Source of the DNA: Mesorhizobium sp.
GTDB taxonomy: Bacteria > Pseudomonadota > Alphaproteobacteria > Rhizobiales > Rhizobiaceae
NCBI GenBank assembly: GCA_004020365.1
Contig: SAQR01000007.1
Span: 100,589-164,588 of the forward strand
Direction: 5' to 3'
DNA length: 64,000 bases
Shown: positions 34,490-46,300 of the stretch, in pieces
Numbering within the stretch: the stretch's first letter is position 1
Layout: each line of letters begins with the position of its first letter
Translations under genes and position numbers: made by a program
Notes under the pieces: model-generated
Told to the model about the DNA's origin: nothing
What the model saw: the letters and a program-made list of their open reading frames with translations, nothing else
The model's database searches: none

Positions 34490-34924
34490 TTAGATTCCTT
34501 CCTGTATCCGGCCAAGCAGATCGCGATGACGCTCGATTTCATCCTCCATCAGCGTTCTGGCAAGTGTCTTGAGTTGCTCGCCACCCTCAAGATCGGGCAC
34601 CAGATGCGCTACAAAATGCTGGAGAATGGGAACCGAGCGACGCAGGATGGCTGGCTCGGGAATAGCGGGCATGACGAAATTGATGAGCGCCTCGTCGAGC
34701 GATTCGCCAGCCGTACCCCGAGAGGACTGGAATTCCGCGGTTTCTGGCTTTTGCGTACCAGCGGCCGATGTCGTCCCCTGAGCACGGCTTGCGGCCTTGT
34801 CGACGCCATTCATCCGCCGGCGGTTGATTGCCTGACCGTGCACGCCTTCCGCCTGCCGCACCTCGCGGCCGGCTGCGTCCATCCTTGCCGTATCGAACCG
34901 CGGCCCTTCAAGCCGGCGGTTCAC
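34490..34924 (-). CDS. Unknown type III-locus protein
   Basis: 144 residues from a GTG overlapping the sctD stop (GTGA). The N-terminal half is basic and low in order; the C-terminal half is helical and acidic, with VPILQHFVAHLVPDLEGGEQ and ARTLMEDEIERHRDLLGRIQ. No signal peptide or membrane segment. I recognise no family; an export regulator or cytosolic partner of SctD/SctV is possible from place in the operon alone. Confidence 0.6.
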   Translation of the reverse strand: MNRRLEGPRFDTARMDAAGREVRQAEGVHGQAINRRRMNGVDKAASRAQGTTSAAGTQKPETAEFQSSRGTAGESLDEALINFVMPAIPEPAILRRSVPILQHFVAHLVPDLEGGEQLKTLARTLMEDEIERHRDLLGRIQEGI

Positions 34925-35901
34925 GGATATTTCAGCGCGACCGTGGCGCCGCCCTTGGTCAGGAGAAGTTCCGTCTCGCCAATGCGCTTGACGGTCCAGC
35001 CGTCATTGGTGAATGCGCCTTCATGATAGCGTGCGCCGTCGGTGGCGATGACATAGGGCCGCTCGCCATACCAGATCGCCTGCAGCCTCAGGCGCGGCGC
35101 CTGCTCGGCGTTGCCGACCATGACATTGGATGCGAGGGTGATGTGCGCGCCAAACGCCTGGTCGAACCAGGATTGCGTTTCGGTCCAGGCACCATTCTTG
35201 TCATTGGCGATCATGCCCGAGACCACGAGCCGTCCAGGTGATTGCTGAACGGCCAATGTGCTGATGCCTGATTGCTCGAGGCGCAGCTTGAGCTGGCGTT
35301 CCGCCTCAGTGGCGCTGGGTGCTTGTATCGGCGATGAATCGTCCAGAACACTCTGCCTGGCCTCGCCGGCGAAGGCCACTGTGATCGGTTTACCGACTTG
35401 AGCGGATAGCTTTTTGCCACTGTCGGGCTCGGCGAAGGAGAACCCGTTGGCGGCGACGGAAACAGCGAAAACGGCAAAGAGAACGCTGCCCGCGACCAGG
35501 AGGGGGCGATTGGAAACAGACCAGCGATTCGGCGGGCGTTCCGGGTTGACCAGCTGGATATGGGCATCGCCGACGCTTATCGTCAGCGGCAGCTTGCAGC
35601 GGCTGCCTTGGCCTTCACGGATGATCTCGCCGGTGGCGAGCGTGACATCGCCGCCGACGGCTTCGATTTCAATCTGGCTGCCCTTGCGCCGCAACCTTGC
35701 GTGGACCGGCGCGATGCCGGCGTCCCTGAGAACAACGTCCGACTCCGTGCTGGAGCCGACCGTATACAGAGGCGCGACCAGGCTGAGTTGGGCGCCGGCG
35801 TGAAATCCGTGCGTTACGCTGAGCGCAACGCAATGTCGCGATGCCGGGGTGCGGGCCGCCGCATCCCGATATTTGCCTATAGCCCAATCCTTGCCGATCA
35901 T
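34921..35901 (-). CDS. sctD: SctD, inner-membrane ring protein
   Basis: 326 residues. An N-terminal cytoplasmic FHA-like domain (residues 25-110, LSVTHGFHAGAQLSLVAPLY and GSSTESDVVLRD), one membrane helix near 130-150 (LLVAGSVLFAVFAVSVAANG) and a periplasmic part to the end. This is the order of SctD/YscD/PrgH proteins, which form the outer ring of the inner-membrane platform around SctJ. It is shorter than YscD (about 420 residues), so one periplasmic ring-building motif may be missing. Follows the 60-residue gene after 112 bp. Confidence 0.75.
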   Translation of the reverse strand: MIGKDWAIGKYRDAAARTPASRHCVALSVTHGFHAGAQLSLVAPLYTVGSSTESDVVLRDAGIAPVHARLRRKGSQIEIEAVGGDVTLATGEIIREGQGSRCKLPLTISVGDAHIQLVNPERPPNRWSVSNRPLLVAGSVLFAVFAVSVAANGFSFAEPDSGKKLSAQVGKPITVAFAGEARQSVLDDSSPIQAPSATEAERQLKLRLEQSGISTLAVQQSPGRLVVSGMIANDKNGAWTETQSWFDQAFGAHITLASNVMVGNAEQAPRLRLQAIWYGERPYVIATDGARYHEGAFTNDGWTVKRIGETELLLTKGGATVALKYP

Positions 35902-36013
35902 GCCACTTCATCTCCCGCCGATGACAATTCAGACGCAGCCCGACAACGGCATCGAAAGCCGTGGACGTGCGCCGCCGGGTGCTTGCGGCGGCGCATGGTT
36001 CGAGGATCCCGCC

Positions 36014-36196
36014 TTAGGCCTTCTCAGCCGACTGGCCGAGCGTCTTGGCGGTGCTCATCAGCATGTCATGTTGAGACTTCGCGATCTCTTTTGTGATCTC
36101 GAGGCCAAACATGCGCTCCTGATGCTTGATCATCTTGTCCAGGTTCTGTTCCGGTGACCCGGCAGAGCCGGACGTAATGGGAGGGGTAGCAGCCAT
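36014..36196 (-). CDS. Small helical protein, possible needle or rod subunit
   Basis: 60 residues from the ATG at 36196, preceded by a near-perfect AAGGAGA eight bases away; a longer frame upstream is not needed. After a flexible N-terminus (MAATPPITSGSAGSPEQNLD) the rest forms one or two helices, KMIKHQERMFGLEITKEIAK and SQHDMLMSTAKTLGQSAEKA. It heads the sctD-sctV-sctC operon. Size, strong ribosome site and position fit an abundantly made needle-like subunit (SctF), which otherwise is missing from this locus, but it is shorter than known needles (about 80) and I see no P-x-x-P turn. Confidence 0.65.
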   Translation of the reverse strand: MAATPPITSGSAGSPEQNLDKMIKHQERMFGLEITKEIAKSQHDMLMSTAKTLGQSAEKA

Positions 36197-36397
36197 CAAT
36201 TGTCTCCTTGAGGGATCATTCAAGTTACAAACTCCGGAATCACCTTCAAGCGATCCGGCAGGTTGCGAAACCAGCTTAAGGCAGCATGATCGAAATTGAA
36301 AGTCCATTTGGAATATTTGGACCAGTTCAGTTCCAACTGTTGCATTGCCACCATTGGAGGAGTAACCTTGCGATCGGGGTAAATGGGGTATGGCAGA

Positions 36398-37273
36398 ATG
36401 GAACAAGGTCCTTTGGCGGAGCTGTTGGTCGAACGGTTCGAGAATATGCCGCCGCAACTGCGGGTCGCGGCACGTTTCGTGCTGGACCATCCCAAGGATG
36501 TCGCACTGATGTCGATGCGCGAGCAGGCGCACCAGGCCGGCGTTTCGCACAGCACGATGATGCGTTTGGCGCGATGGCTTGGCCTTGAAGGCTACGAGGA
36601 CATGCGCAGCCTTTATGCGCGCGCGCTGCGTGAGACAGGCGCCGGTGAGCCGGCGCGAAGGGGTGCCGACCAGGGTGGCGATGCGGGATATTCGACTGCA
36701 GGGGTTGTCGCCGACACGCTCGCGGCGCAGGTCTCAAGCCTGGGTGAGTACGGCAATGCCTCGCAATTCATTGCCGCAGCGGACCTCCTTGCACGATCAC
36801 GCAATCTGTTTGGCCTCGGCTCGCGCTCCTTCTATCCGGTCGCCAACCACTTCGTTCACATCATGTCGTTTCTGGCTGGCGGCGACCGCAAGGTGACGCT
36901 TGTCGGCGAGATGGGCGGACATGGTCTGGATGCCTTGCAGGGCGCGGGACGCGGCGATGTGCTGCTTGCTGTCGGCATGTCGCCTTATGAACGTACGACG
37001 ATCGAGGTGGCGCGCCAGTCGGCCAGGCAGGGTGTCGGCGTGCTGGCAATCACCGACAGCAGCGTGTCGCCGCTGGCCCGGATCGCGCGGGAAACCATCA
37101 TCGTTACGGCCAATTCGCAGTCGTTCTTCCGCAGCATGGCGCCGGCGTTCGCCGCCGTCGAGATTCTGGCGGCACTGACGGCTGCGCAGTCTGAAGTGAA
37201 TGCCGCAGAACGAGTAAGACAGTCGGAAGAGCAACTCGCTGCTTTCGGCATTTACTGGAAGCCACCCCGCTAG
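36398..37273 (+). CDS. RpiR-family regulator (HTH plus SIS)
   Basis: About 291 residues; ATGs at 36383 and 36398 both have GGGG upstream, and the second gives the usual N-terminus. Residues 1-80 form the HTH_6 domain, LPPQLRVAARFVLDHPKDVA-like with MSMREQAHQAGVSHSTMMRL as recognition region. Residues 115-270 are a SIS sugar-phosphate-binding domain, SRNLFGLGSRSFYPVANHFV and DVLLAVGMSPYERTTIEVAR. Such regulators sense sugar phosphates or amino sugars. Divergent from the sctD operon across about 200 bp, so it could control type III genes, which would be unusual. Confidence 0.88.
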   Translation: MEQGPLAELLVERFENMPPQLRVAARFVLDHPKDVALMSMREQAHQAGVSHSTMMRLARWLGLEGYEDMRSLYARALRETGAGEPARRGADQGGDAGYSTAGVVADTLAAQVSSLGEYGNASQFIAAADLLARSRNLFGLGSRSFYPVANHFVHIMSFLAGGDRKVTLVGEMGGHGLDALQGAGRGDVLLAVGMSPYERTTIEVARQSARQGVGVLAITDSSVSPLARIARETIIVTANSQSFFRSMAPAFAAVEILAALTAAQSEVNAAERVRQSEEQLAAFGIYWKPPR

Positions 37274-37360
37274 GCACAGGGCTTCCACTGTCGGGCGCGG
37301 GGGCGTTGACGGCAGGCAGACTGCCTGAACCAGGACTGGACCGGCTCCGGAGGTTGTTTG

Positions 37361-40300
37361 ATGATCCGCCCGATTAACACCGTCAAGCCGCCGCCGCCGC
37401 CCAGGGTCGATCCAAAGGCCCAAGCCGAGCAGACCACGCGGCTGCAGGCGGAAGCCACGAAATTGCAAAACGAAATCCGGCTCGCCAACAGGATGGGCGA
37501 GGTCGACGCGGCCGCGGGCGCCCGCCAGCGGCTGACGCAGGTCAATGCGGAACTGACGACGGCGCAGCCGACTGCCCCGGCGCAGCCGGGACCGGAGCTG
37601 CCTGCCGCAGTCACCGTGGCCAACGGCAATGGCGGCGCCACAGCCGCGCCGGCGCTTTTCACGGTCCAGGATCTCGGCGGCGGCGTCGTCCCGCCGGAAG
37701 TCAAGGCGCTGGAAGTCAAGACGCCGGACGTCAAGGCGTCCGAAGTCAAGGTTAAGGCGAACGACATCCTCAAGGCGATCGACGGTGGCAAAAGCATCGA
37801 CAACATCGCCGCCGAGCAGGGCCTGGCTCCCGAGGATGTGGTGGCGGCTCTGAATGCCGGCGGCATGACGGCGGTTGCCACCGAGCATGCCAACGGCGAC
37901 ACCCGCACGGTGGTGATCACTGCCGGAGACCGCACGATCACCGAAAACCAGGATTATCAGCACGGCGGCTACTACACCCAGGAGACCGGCCCCGACATGC
38001 AGGCGACGTCATCGCCGATCCGCGACGATCTCGGCCGCAAGGAAACCACCAGCGTCGACGCGCAGACCGGCGCGATCACCACCACGCTGGTGGATGATCT
38101 CGGCGACGGCGCGGTCACCGAGCGCACGACCAATCCCCAGACCCGTGAAACCACAACCACCGAAACCAGTGGCAACGGCGCCGTCACCGCCACCAGCAAC
38201 CTGCCGAATGGGTCGACCGTGCAGACGGTGACGCCCGCCGGCGGCCCCGCATTGCCGGTAACCACGGTTACGGCTCCGGACGGCGAGGTGACCACCCTGG
38301 CGCAATCGCAGACGGCGGACGGCTCGGGCGTGCCGGCGATCGAGGAACAGCTTGCCGCCGGCAAAAGCATTGCCGAGATCGCCGAGGCGAGCAATCTCAC
38401 GCCGGAGCAGGTGATCGCCGAAATGAACGCCGCCGGCCTCGAGGTGACGCAGGGCGGTGACCCTGGCGAGACCCTGCAGATCGTCGTCACCGATCCGAAT
38501 ACCGGCAGGACTGCCACCTACAACAACGACTACCAACATGGTTCGCGCTCGTCGACGACCACCGAAGGAAGCACCGAGACGACCAACATGGTCGACGGCA
38601 ACGGCGTGACCACGCAGACCGAGCGCAACACCGAAACCGGCGAGCAGACCACGACCATCGTCGACCCCGTCAACAACACCGAGACGAAGATCGTCGTGGA
38701 CAAGGATGGCCGACGCACCGAGACCGTCGTCGAGACGCTGAACGACGCCGAGCCGATCGACTACGAAGTCAAGCCGGGCGACAATCTGAGCGACATCGCC
38801 GAGGCCAACGGCGTGACGCTGGACGATCTCGCCGTAAGCAATCCGGACCTGTTCACCACGCCGCGCGACCCCGACCTTATTCATCCAGGCGAGACGGTGG
38901 TGATCGACGGCGCCACCAGGACCACCGTCAATGTGACGTTTAACGGCTACACGATGACCACGTCGCTGGACGGCAAGGTCACGCTGACCAATGCCGCGAC
39001 CGGCGCCGTCACCGACATCGCCGCCGGCACCGCGCAACAGGCGCTGGCCGAGCTGCTGCTCGACATCAACCCGAACAGCAGTGACCCGCAACAGGCCAAG
39101 GAAGACCAGATAGTCAAGACGGCGCTGGATGGCATGTTCGGCGGGGCGACGCCGGAGCTGACCGCGGATGCGCTTGAAAAACAGCAGGCCGTGGTCGCTG
39201 CGATGGAAGCCTATGGTGCGCCGGTCCCCGCCACGCCGCAGCTCGAGGGCACACCAACCTCGGTCGGCCCGTTCGGCGATCCGCCGTCGGCAACCGCGCC
39301 ATCAGGCGGCAAATGGGTGCCGCTGATGGTGGACGGGAACTGGCAGTGGTACGATCCGGAGGTGGCCAAGGCGATCGCCGCCGAGAACGTCGCTGTATCG
39401 CGCCTCGGCGAGGCGCAGGCAAATTCCGTGCAAAGCCAGGCGCAGCTCGACGTCTACGCACTGGATCCCGCCTACAAGGAGGCCATGGAAGCCGCCGAAG
39501 CGGCGCTCGACGACACATTGGCGCCTTATGGGCTGGAGTTGAAGCCGACCGAACCCAAGGGTACGCTGGCCGAAGCGCAGGAACGGCTGAGCCTCGCCAA
39601 CAGCGCCCTCGAAGATGCCGCCACGGCCACGGCCGAGTACCAGGCGGGTGAGCAGAGCCTTCTCGACGCCATCGCCAAACAGGTCGACCTGCCGGCGATC
39701 AGCGATCCCAACCGGGATTCCGCCAGTAGCCCGGGTGGTCCCAGCGCGGAGGAAGCAAACCAGGACGTCAAGGCCGAGCATGCCGAGGTCGCCCAGCTGC
39801 TTATCGATTCGGCGCTGCACACCGCCAATGGCAACAAGGCCACCGTCGATCAGCTGGTCGCCTCGACCGAGCTGGAGCTGAAGCTGACCGATGCCAAGCC
39901 CGGACCCCCCCAATACACGGCCATCGAAGAGCGGCTTAAAGGTCTGCAGGCGCTTCAGGGGGGCGCGGCCAATCAGGTGACCTTGGCCGAGGCATATCAG
40001 CAGTATGGGATTGCGCAGAAAGCGGCGGCGGATCTTGCCGTGAAAATGGAGCCTCTCAAGCAGCAACTGCTTGCGCAGGCGCGGGAACGAAACCCGCACC
40101 ATTTTGACTGGAAAGGTTTTACCAATGGCCACGGCGATTTTACCGGCAAGATCCTGTCGCAGGACATCGTCGAGGAGAACGGCCAGCTTTATGTCGTGAC
40201 CGTCTATGAGAACGCCACGTTCAACGACGAGAACGGCGATGACACGAACGTCCATAAATCGGCCCTGACATACGACCTCAACGACGACGGCATCAGGCAG

Positions 40301-43300
40301 GATTTCCGCGACGATCCGCTCAACAAGCAGTGGCAGGAGATGCTGGCCTCGACGGACACGTCGTCGGCGCCGGTATGCACAGTCAATGCAAACGGATCGC
40401 AATCGGCGCTGGACGCGGCCAGGTCGAAGATTGTCGAGGTCCAGGTCAACAATTTTGATGCCGCACTGAAAGACGCGAAGACGGCGCTCGTCGACGCGAC
40501 GGCGGCGCGCGACCAGGCGATCACCGACCACGGGCCGGGGACCGTCGAGGCGCCCGCTGGCACGCTCAAGCCGGGCGAGACGGCGGTGAAGGTCACGGTG
40601 AGCGGCCGCGACATGTGGGTCGCGCCGGAGGTTGCCGCGGCCTACGAAGCGCAGGGGCCGGGCGCTATCGGCGAAAGCGGCAAGTCGGTCCAGATCGAGA
40701 TGAACGGCCAGAAGCTGTGGGTGTCCCCCGAGGTCGCCGCCGCGGAAATCAATCGCGACCAGGCGGAAACCCAAAAGGACCGATTGGAGGACTGGGAACA
40801 AAACGTGCGGCCGGCGATGGTGGCGGGGCGCGACTGGTACGCTTTTTCGGCAAGCCAACCCAAGCTTCTCGAATATGGTTCGGGGGAGCACGAGGCGAAA
40901 CTCAAAAACCAGTATTTTGAAGAACGCCAGGGCCAGGCAATGGCTGGCTATCAGGTCCGGTTCGACAATTATTACGAATCCGGTCTCACCGGTGAGTACA
41001 AGCCCTATGCGCCCGGCGAACTCAGCGGTACGGTTGCGCAGACCCTCGGCCTCGAGCCATCGAGCGAGGGAGTCGAGAAGGTCGTCGACGAAATCGCCGA
41101 CCGCGCCGGCGACAACGCCGAAGTCAAGATCGTGCCGATCTTCTCGCTTGATGGCGGGATGGAATCATCGACTGCCCTGTTCGCGATCAAGAGCGGTGGC
41201 AACGAGGCCGGCTATGTCGACAGTGCAGGCAAATACTACAGCAGCTTCGACGAATTCCAGCACGAGAATCGCCTGTTCAGCGACAAAGGCAACCTGGTCA
41301 TGGCAAAGGGCGGCGACATGTCGCTCGGCAAGGATGGCTTTTCGCTCGACGAACTGGAAGTCGCCGACGCGCGCAAAGTGGATTTCTGGGACAAGGCCAG
41401 CGACATAGGCTTGGGCCTCCTGGCGGGCGCCGCAACCATTGTCTCGTTCGTGCCGGGCGGCCAATGGGCCATTCCCATCGCCGTCGGCGCCGGTTCAATC
41501 CTTGGCGGCAAGGCTCTGTACAAAGAGGCTGATCACCTCCTGCAGGGCGGCGACTTCGACAGCCAGTCGGCCTGGAATGTCGCGACCGGCGTAACCGCTT
41601 TCCTGCCAGTGGGCGCCGGCGCTCTGCGCACGTATGGCCTGGCAAAGGCCGGACTGTCCTTGCCCAAGGCGTCGGCGGGCGGCTTCGGGCTGACCCGCAC
41701 GAATGACGTTTCGGCGTTCATGCAAAGCGGCAACAAGCTGGCGAACGCTGCGTGGGGCCTCGACGCCGCCGCCGTGGTTACCGGTGCTCCGCTGCTCGGC
41801 AAGTCGGTGGAAGATCTGGTGGCGCATGGCGGTGATATGGACCTGCTCGAGTTCGCCAACGCAATCGTGGGCATAGGCGTCGGCACTGTCGGCACGGGCC
41901 TGGGCGGCCGCTCACTGTTGTACAACATGCCAGGAGGAGCGGGCGGAACTCGCAGTGGTACGCATACGTCGGCCAGTTTTCCTGGCGCAGCGGAATCGGG
42001 GCCGCAACCGCGGGCCGTCTACGAGATGGGCCCTGACGGTGTCTACAAGCCGACCGGCGAGCAGGTCATGCCGGATCCGAACGAGATCATCATCGACGGC
42101 GATGTGGTGGGCGAAACGTCCGACCAGCAGGGACCTGGTTTCGGTGGCCGGAACGGTTTTGACAACACCGGTGCGGCTAACCGGCCAACCGGTCCACGGG
42201 CGCTGCCGGCCGGCGAGTCCGACGGTCCGAATCCACCGCCACCCGCGGGCGGCAAGGGTGATCCCTCAGGCGACGGACAATCGTCGCGGCCGATGGTCGT
42301 GCATGAGCAAGGCCCCGACGGCGTCTATCGTGCTACTGATGAGCTGGCTTTCCATGACGCCGATCATCCGGTGATACCGGGCGAAGTGACCCGGACCAGC
42401 CACGCCAGCGGCGAGCCTCCGGCGATGGTGACCGGGCGCCATCCGGATGGCTCGACTGGCCGGAATACCACCCGGCCGGCGGATAGCGATCCCATCGTCG
42501 TGCCGAACGAGCCGACGGCAACGGATGGTCCGATGCGCCTCGTCTGGGATCCGGAGACGCGCAGCTTCACCGGCATGCCGGAGCCGGATACCAGCGGCTA
42601 TATCTACAGCAGTGGCAAGGACCCCGAGACACCATCCGCCTATCTCGACGGGCTGACCAGCGAACAGTTGCTGGCCAGGTACGAGGCAGAAAAGAGCTAC
42701 TATTCGAGCCGCGAGTTGGCCGAGCGCTACGGCCCGGATGGCGTTCAGATACCACGCACGCCGCTGCGCGACATACTGCCCGACTTCCGCATCGGCGTCT
42801 CGATCCGGACGCGCTTGAATACCGGCGAGTACTTCGACATCGGCTCGCCGACGGTGGCGGCCGCAGGCGTCGGTATTGGAACCAAGACCGATTTCGGCAT
42901 GATCGGATGGTCGGTGGTCGACAGCATCAGCCAGCGCAGCATGACGCCGCTCAAGGATGCGCTCTACACTCACGGTGTCGTCTCCTACCGGGCACGGGAA
43001 TACAGGAACATCACCGGCCTTCAGGCCGGCGTCTGGCCGGTGTCCAACCAGACGGCTTTGCCGGTTCGCGGCAGCGATCTTTCGGCGGCGGCAAGCAAGG
43101 CGATATTCAGCGATGCAACCGGCTACAACGCCAGGCCGCTGGATGCCGCCATCGTCGGGATGACGCCGGATGGTGAAGGCATTGCGATCGAAATGACCTA
43201 CACGCCTTCGCTCGAGGGTAAGGACGCCACGCTCGTTGCTGGCCAGCACGATTTCTTTGGCGTGCCGGCGGAAAACAGCACTGGCCACGTCGAACTGGAG

Positions 43301-46300
43301 GGCGCGCTTCCGTTCGACCGTGTCATGACCGAATTCAAGGCCGGGCTGCGGCTGCCGATCGTGGCCAACCATGTCGGGCCAGTCGAGCAGATGCCGCGCC
43401 TCGGCTTCGAGAAGCGCCCGGAACTGCCTGTCAAGGACACGCTCCAGCCGGGGGACGTCGTGTCGAGGCAGACTTATGACCAGATCCAGTCCGCTCTCGG
43501 CTCGACAAACTTGAAGATCCAGTTCGCGGTCAAGGATCCGGCCAAGGCGTCAGAGCTCATTGCGGCGATCGGACAGGGCGATGGCATCGCCTCGATCCGT
43601 GACCTCGTCAAATCTGGTCAGATCGACCCGTCGAACACAGTTTCCTTTATCGATGAGCCGACGCTAAGCGGGTTGCGGCTTTCGGCCGTGCCGGGCAAGG
43701 CGCCGATTGCGGACATCGTTCTGCTGACCGGTGAGAAGGCGCGCGTTGCAAACCCCGAGGCAATGCTGATCGACGTCATCTTCAATGATCAAAACAGGCT
43801 TCCCGGCGTGCTCGGCCTCAATCCCGACCGGATGGCAACGTCGGCGGCCTACAAGGTGAAATCGGCAGTACAGTCGTGGCTTCCAGCGCGTTTCACTCCC
43901 GACGGGACGCCGCAGTCCCGTTACATGCCGAGCGCCGGCAACATCTATCGGAACCTGTATGGCGCTGATGGCACGCCGGCGACACGATATACGCTTTCGC
44001 TATCGACGCCGCCTCTGCCAGCCGGGGCGGTGGCTTTCAGCGCCGAGGTGAGAATCCAGTACAAGTCCAACGCAGCCAAGGTCGCTCCTTCAATCGCCAA
44101 GGGTGAAACAGCAACTCTGGCCTTCGATCGTGCCGATGGCCGGAATGAAACGCTGACGGTCCCGGCCTGGCTTGCTCGCGCCGTGGAAACCTCGCGCGAC
44201 GGCGCCGCGACTGGCATTCCGAAGGGTGGCAAAGCCTCCCTCGATCAGTTCCTCTCCGAACTGGGAACGACGGCAAGACCCGACCAGCGCGCGGCGATAG
44301 AGCAATTCCGGACGGAATTCGGTCCGTCGATCGTCGATGGCGGCTTCATGCGCCAGAACGTTGCCGACGGGGTGCTGACGTTCCTCTCCTCGCAGGTCGG
44401 CAGTCGCCGAAGCGGACCGATGCAGCTAAGGGACGAGAATGGGCAGTCGGTGACGGCAACCCGCTACGGGCCGCCGCCCAAGAGCGCTGAGAACGTCTAT
44501 GTGCCGCCTGCGGATGGTCCGAGCGCACGCGGCGACGAACCGGAGCTGATGCATAAATCGCATATCCTGTTCCGGGATCCCGAAACCGGAGAGCCCTATA
44601 TCCTGCCATGGACGCGCGGTGCTTCCGATGACCATGTGCCGGGCAGCCTTGGGCATCCCGAGGACGGCAATCTGCCCGTCGAAGGCGCCGGCGACCCCGC
44701 AAGACCCTTGCGCGGCAATGTCGGCCCCTATGTTTTCCGTGCTGATACACGCGCGCCGAGCCAGATCAGGGACGCAGGCGGCTTCTCGCCGCCCCCGCCG
44801 ACAGGAATCTGGGTCGATAACCCGCAAGGCATCGTCCTGAGCAACTATGTGCTGGGCAATACCCATGGCCGTTTCGTCGGCACCAGCCAGTCGGTCTCGG
44901 GCGCCAAGACCTTCGTCGCGGAAGAGTCACGGGCCGCGCGGCAGCAGGGCTATACCTATCTCTACACGCTCAATCCGAGCAGCCCGCGCCTCCACGTCCC
45001 GACTGAATTCGAGGCGATGGGCCGGCCCGTCAGCGAAAGCATGGCCCGCGTCGACGAGACTGCAATCGACGGCAGTATACCATGGAGCGAGGTCCATGGC
45101 TGGCGGATGATGGATCCGGACGGCAATTTCGTCGGTGAGTTCACGCGCAATGAGGATGCCGTCGCGCCCGGCGGATCGACGCAGAAACGCCCGCAGGTGA
45201 TCTTGCGGCCGGCCGACGAGTTCTGGGATGCGCCAGCGCCGGCCGAAGCACTGCCGCCGCCGGTGGCCGAAGTGGTCGGCAACGAAACCCCGGCCGTGAC
45301 TGGCGAAAAGCCGCCGACAGAGAATAGTGCTGCCGAAACGCCGGCCGCGACATGGCCGCCGGCGCCTGACCGGGGCAGGGTGGTTTTTGACCCTGCCAGC
45401 GAAATGATCATCAGCCTTGAGCTTCCGGTGCGTTCCGCAGCGGAGCCGGGATTTGCCGAACCTGTGCGGGCGCCGACCGGGCCGGAAGTCAGAGCGCTTG
45501 CAGCCGATCAGACTTCCGAACTCACCGGCACGCAATTGCACGCCATCAAGCCGGAGCACATTGCCAAGCTGGCGCCTGAACAGGTGGCCGCACTGAGCCC
45601 CGAGCAGGTCGGGCAGCTGACGTTCGATCAACTTGCAGCACTTCGGCCGACGCAGTTGCGGGCTCTGGGTGGCGAACAGCTTCAGGCGATCAGGCCAAGC
45701 AAATTGCAGGCCGTTGCCCCTGGCCGGATCACCGGCCTGCGGCCGGATCAGGTCGCGGCCTTGTCGCAAGAGCAACTCGCCGGATTGACCATCGAGCAGG
45801 TGCGCAAGCTGACGCCCGACCAGATCGCCAGGCTCAGTGACGAGCAGCGCAATGGCCTTACTCCAGAACAGGTCGCCGCCATGCGGCCTGCCCAATTCAG
45901 CCATCTCAACGCCACCCAGTTCGCGGCGCTGGACCCAGCTCTCGTCGCAGCACGCAATCCCGCGACAATGGCAAAGCTGTCTCCACGCCACGTCGCAGCA
46001 CTGACGCGGGAGCAGCTTGACGCTCTGACCATTCACCAGATCGAGGTGCTGACGAAACAACAGATAGCGGCGCTGACGCCGAAGCAGCTTGGCGAATTGA
46101 GCCCCGGCCAGTTGCGCAAGTTCACGCCCAGGCAGTTTACCTGGATGTCGACGGAGCAAACGAACGCGCTTTCGGTGCTGCAGATGAACACCTATCGCGC
46201 GACCCACAAGAAGGTCATGACGCCGGATCAAACTGCGGCCGTCGATCAGGCGCTGAGCCATGCCCGCTTCAAGGAGAACGCGCAACTGGTCGCGACCTTC

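Noticed and set aside
36014-36550. A 178-codon minus-strand gene starting at 36550
   Set aside because: Its first 118 codons overlap the RpiR gene antisense and lack coding character; the ATG at 36196 has a near-perfect ribosome site.
39302-40891. Long minus-strand open frame (529 codons) and a similar one at 44927-46441 inside the giant gene
   Set aside because: Antisense to a strongly supported gene; translations are rich in Arg, Gly and His with no domains, as expected from the opposite strand of GC-rich coding DNA.
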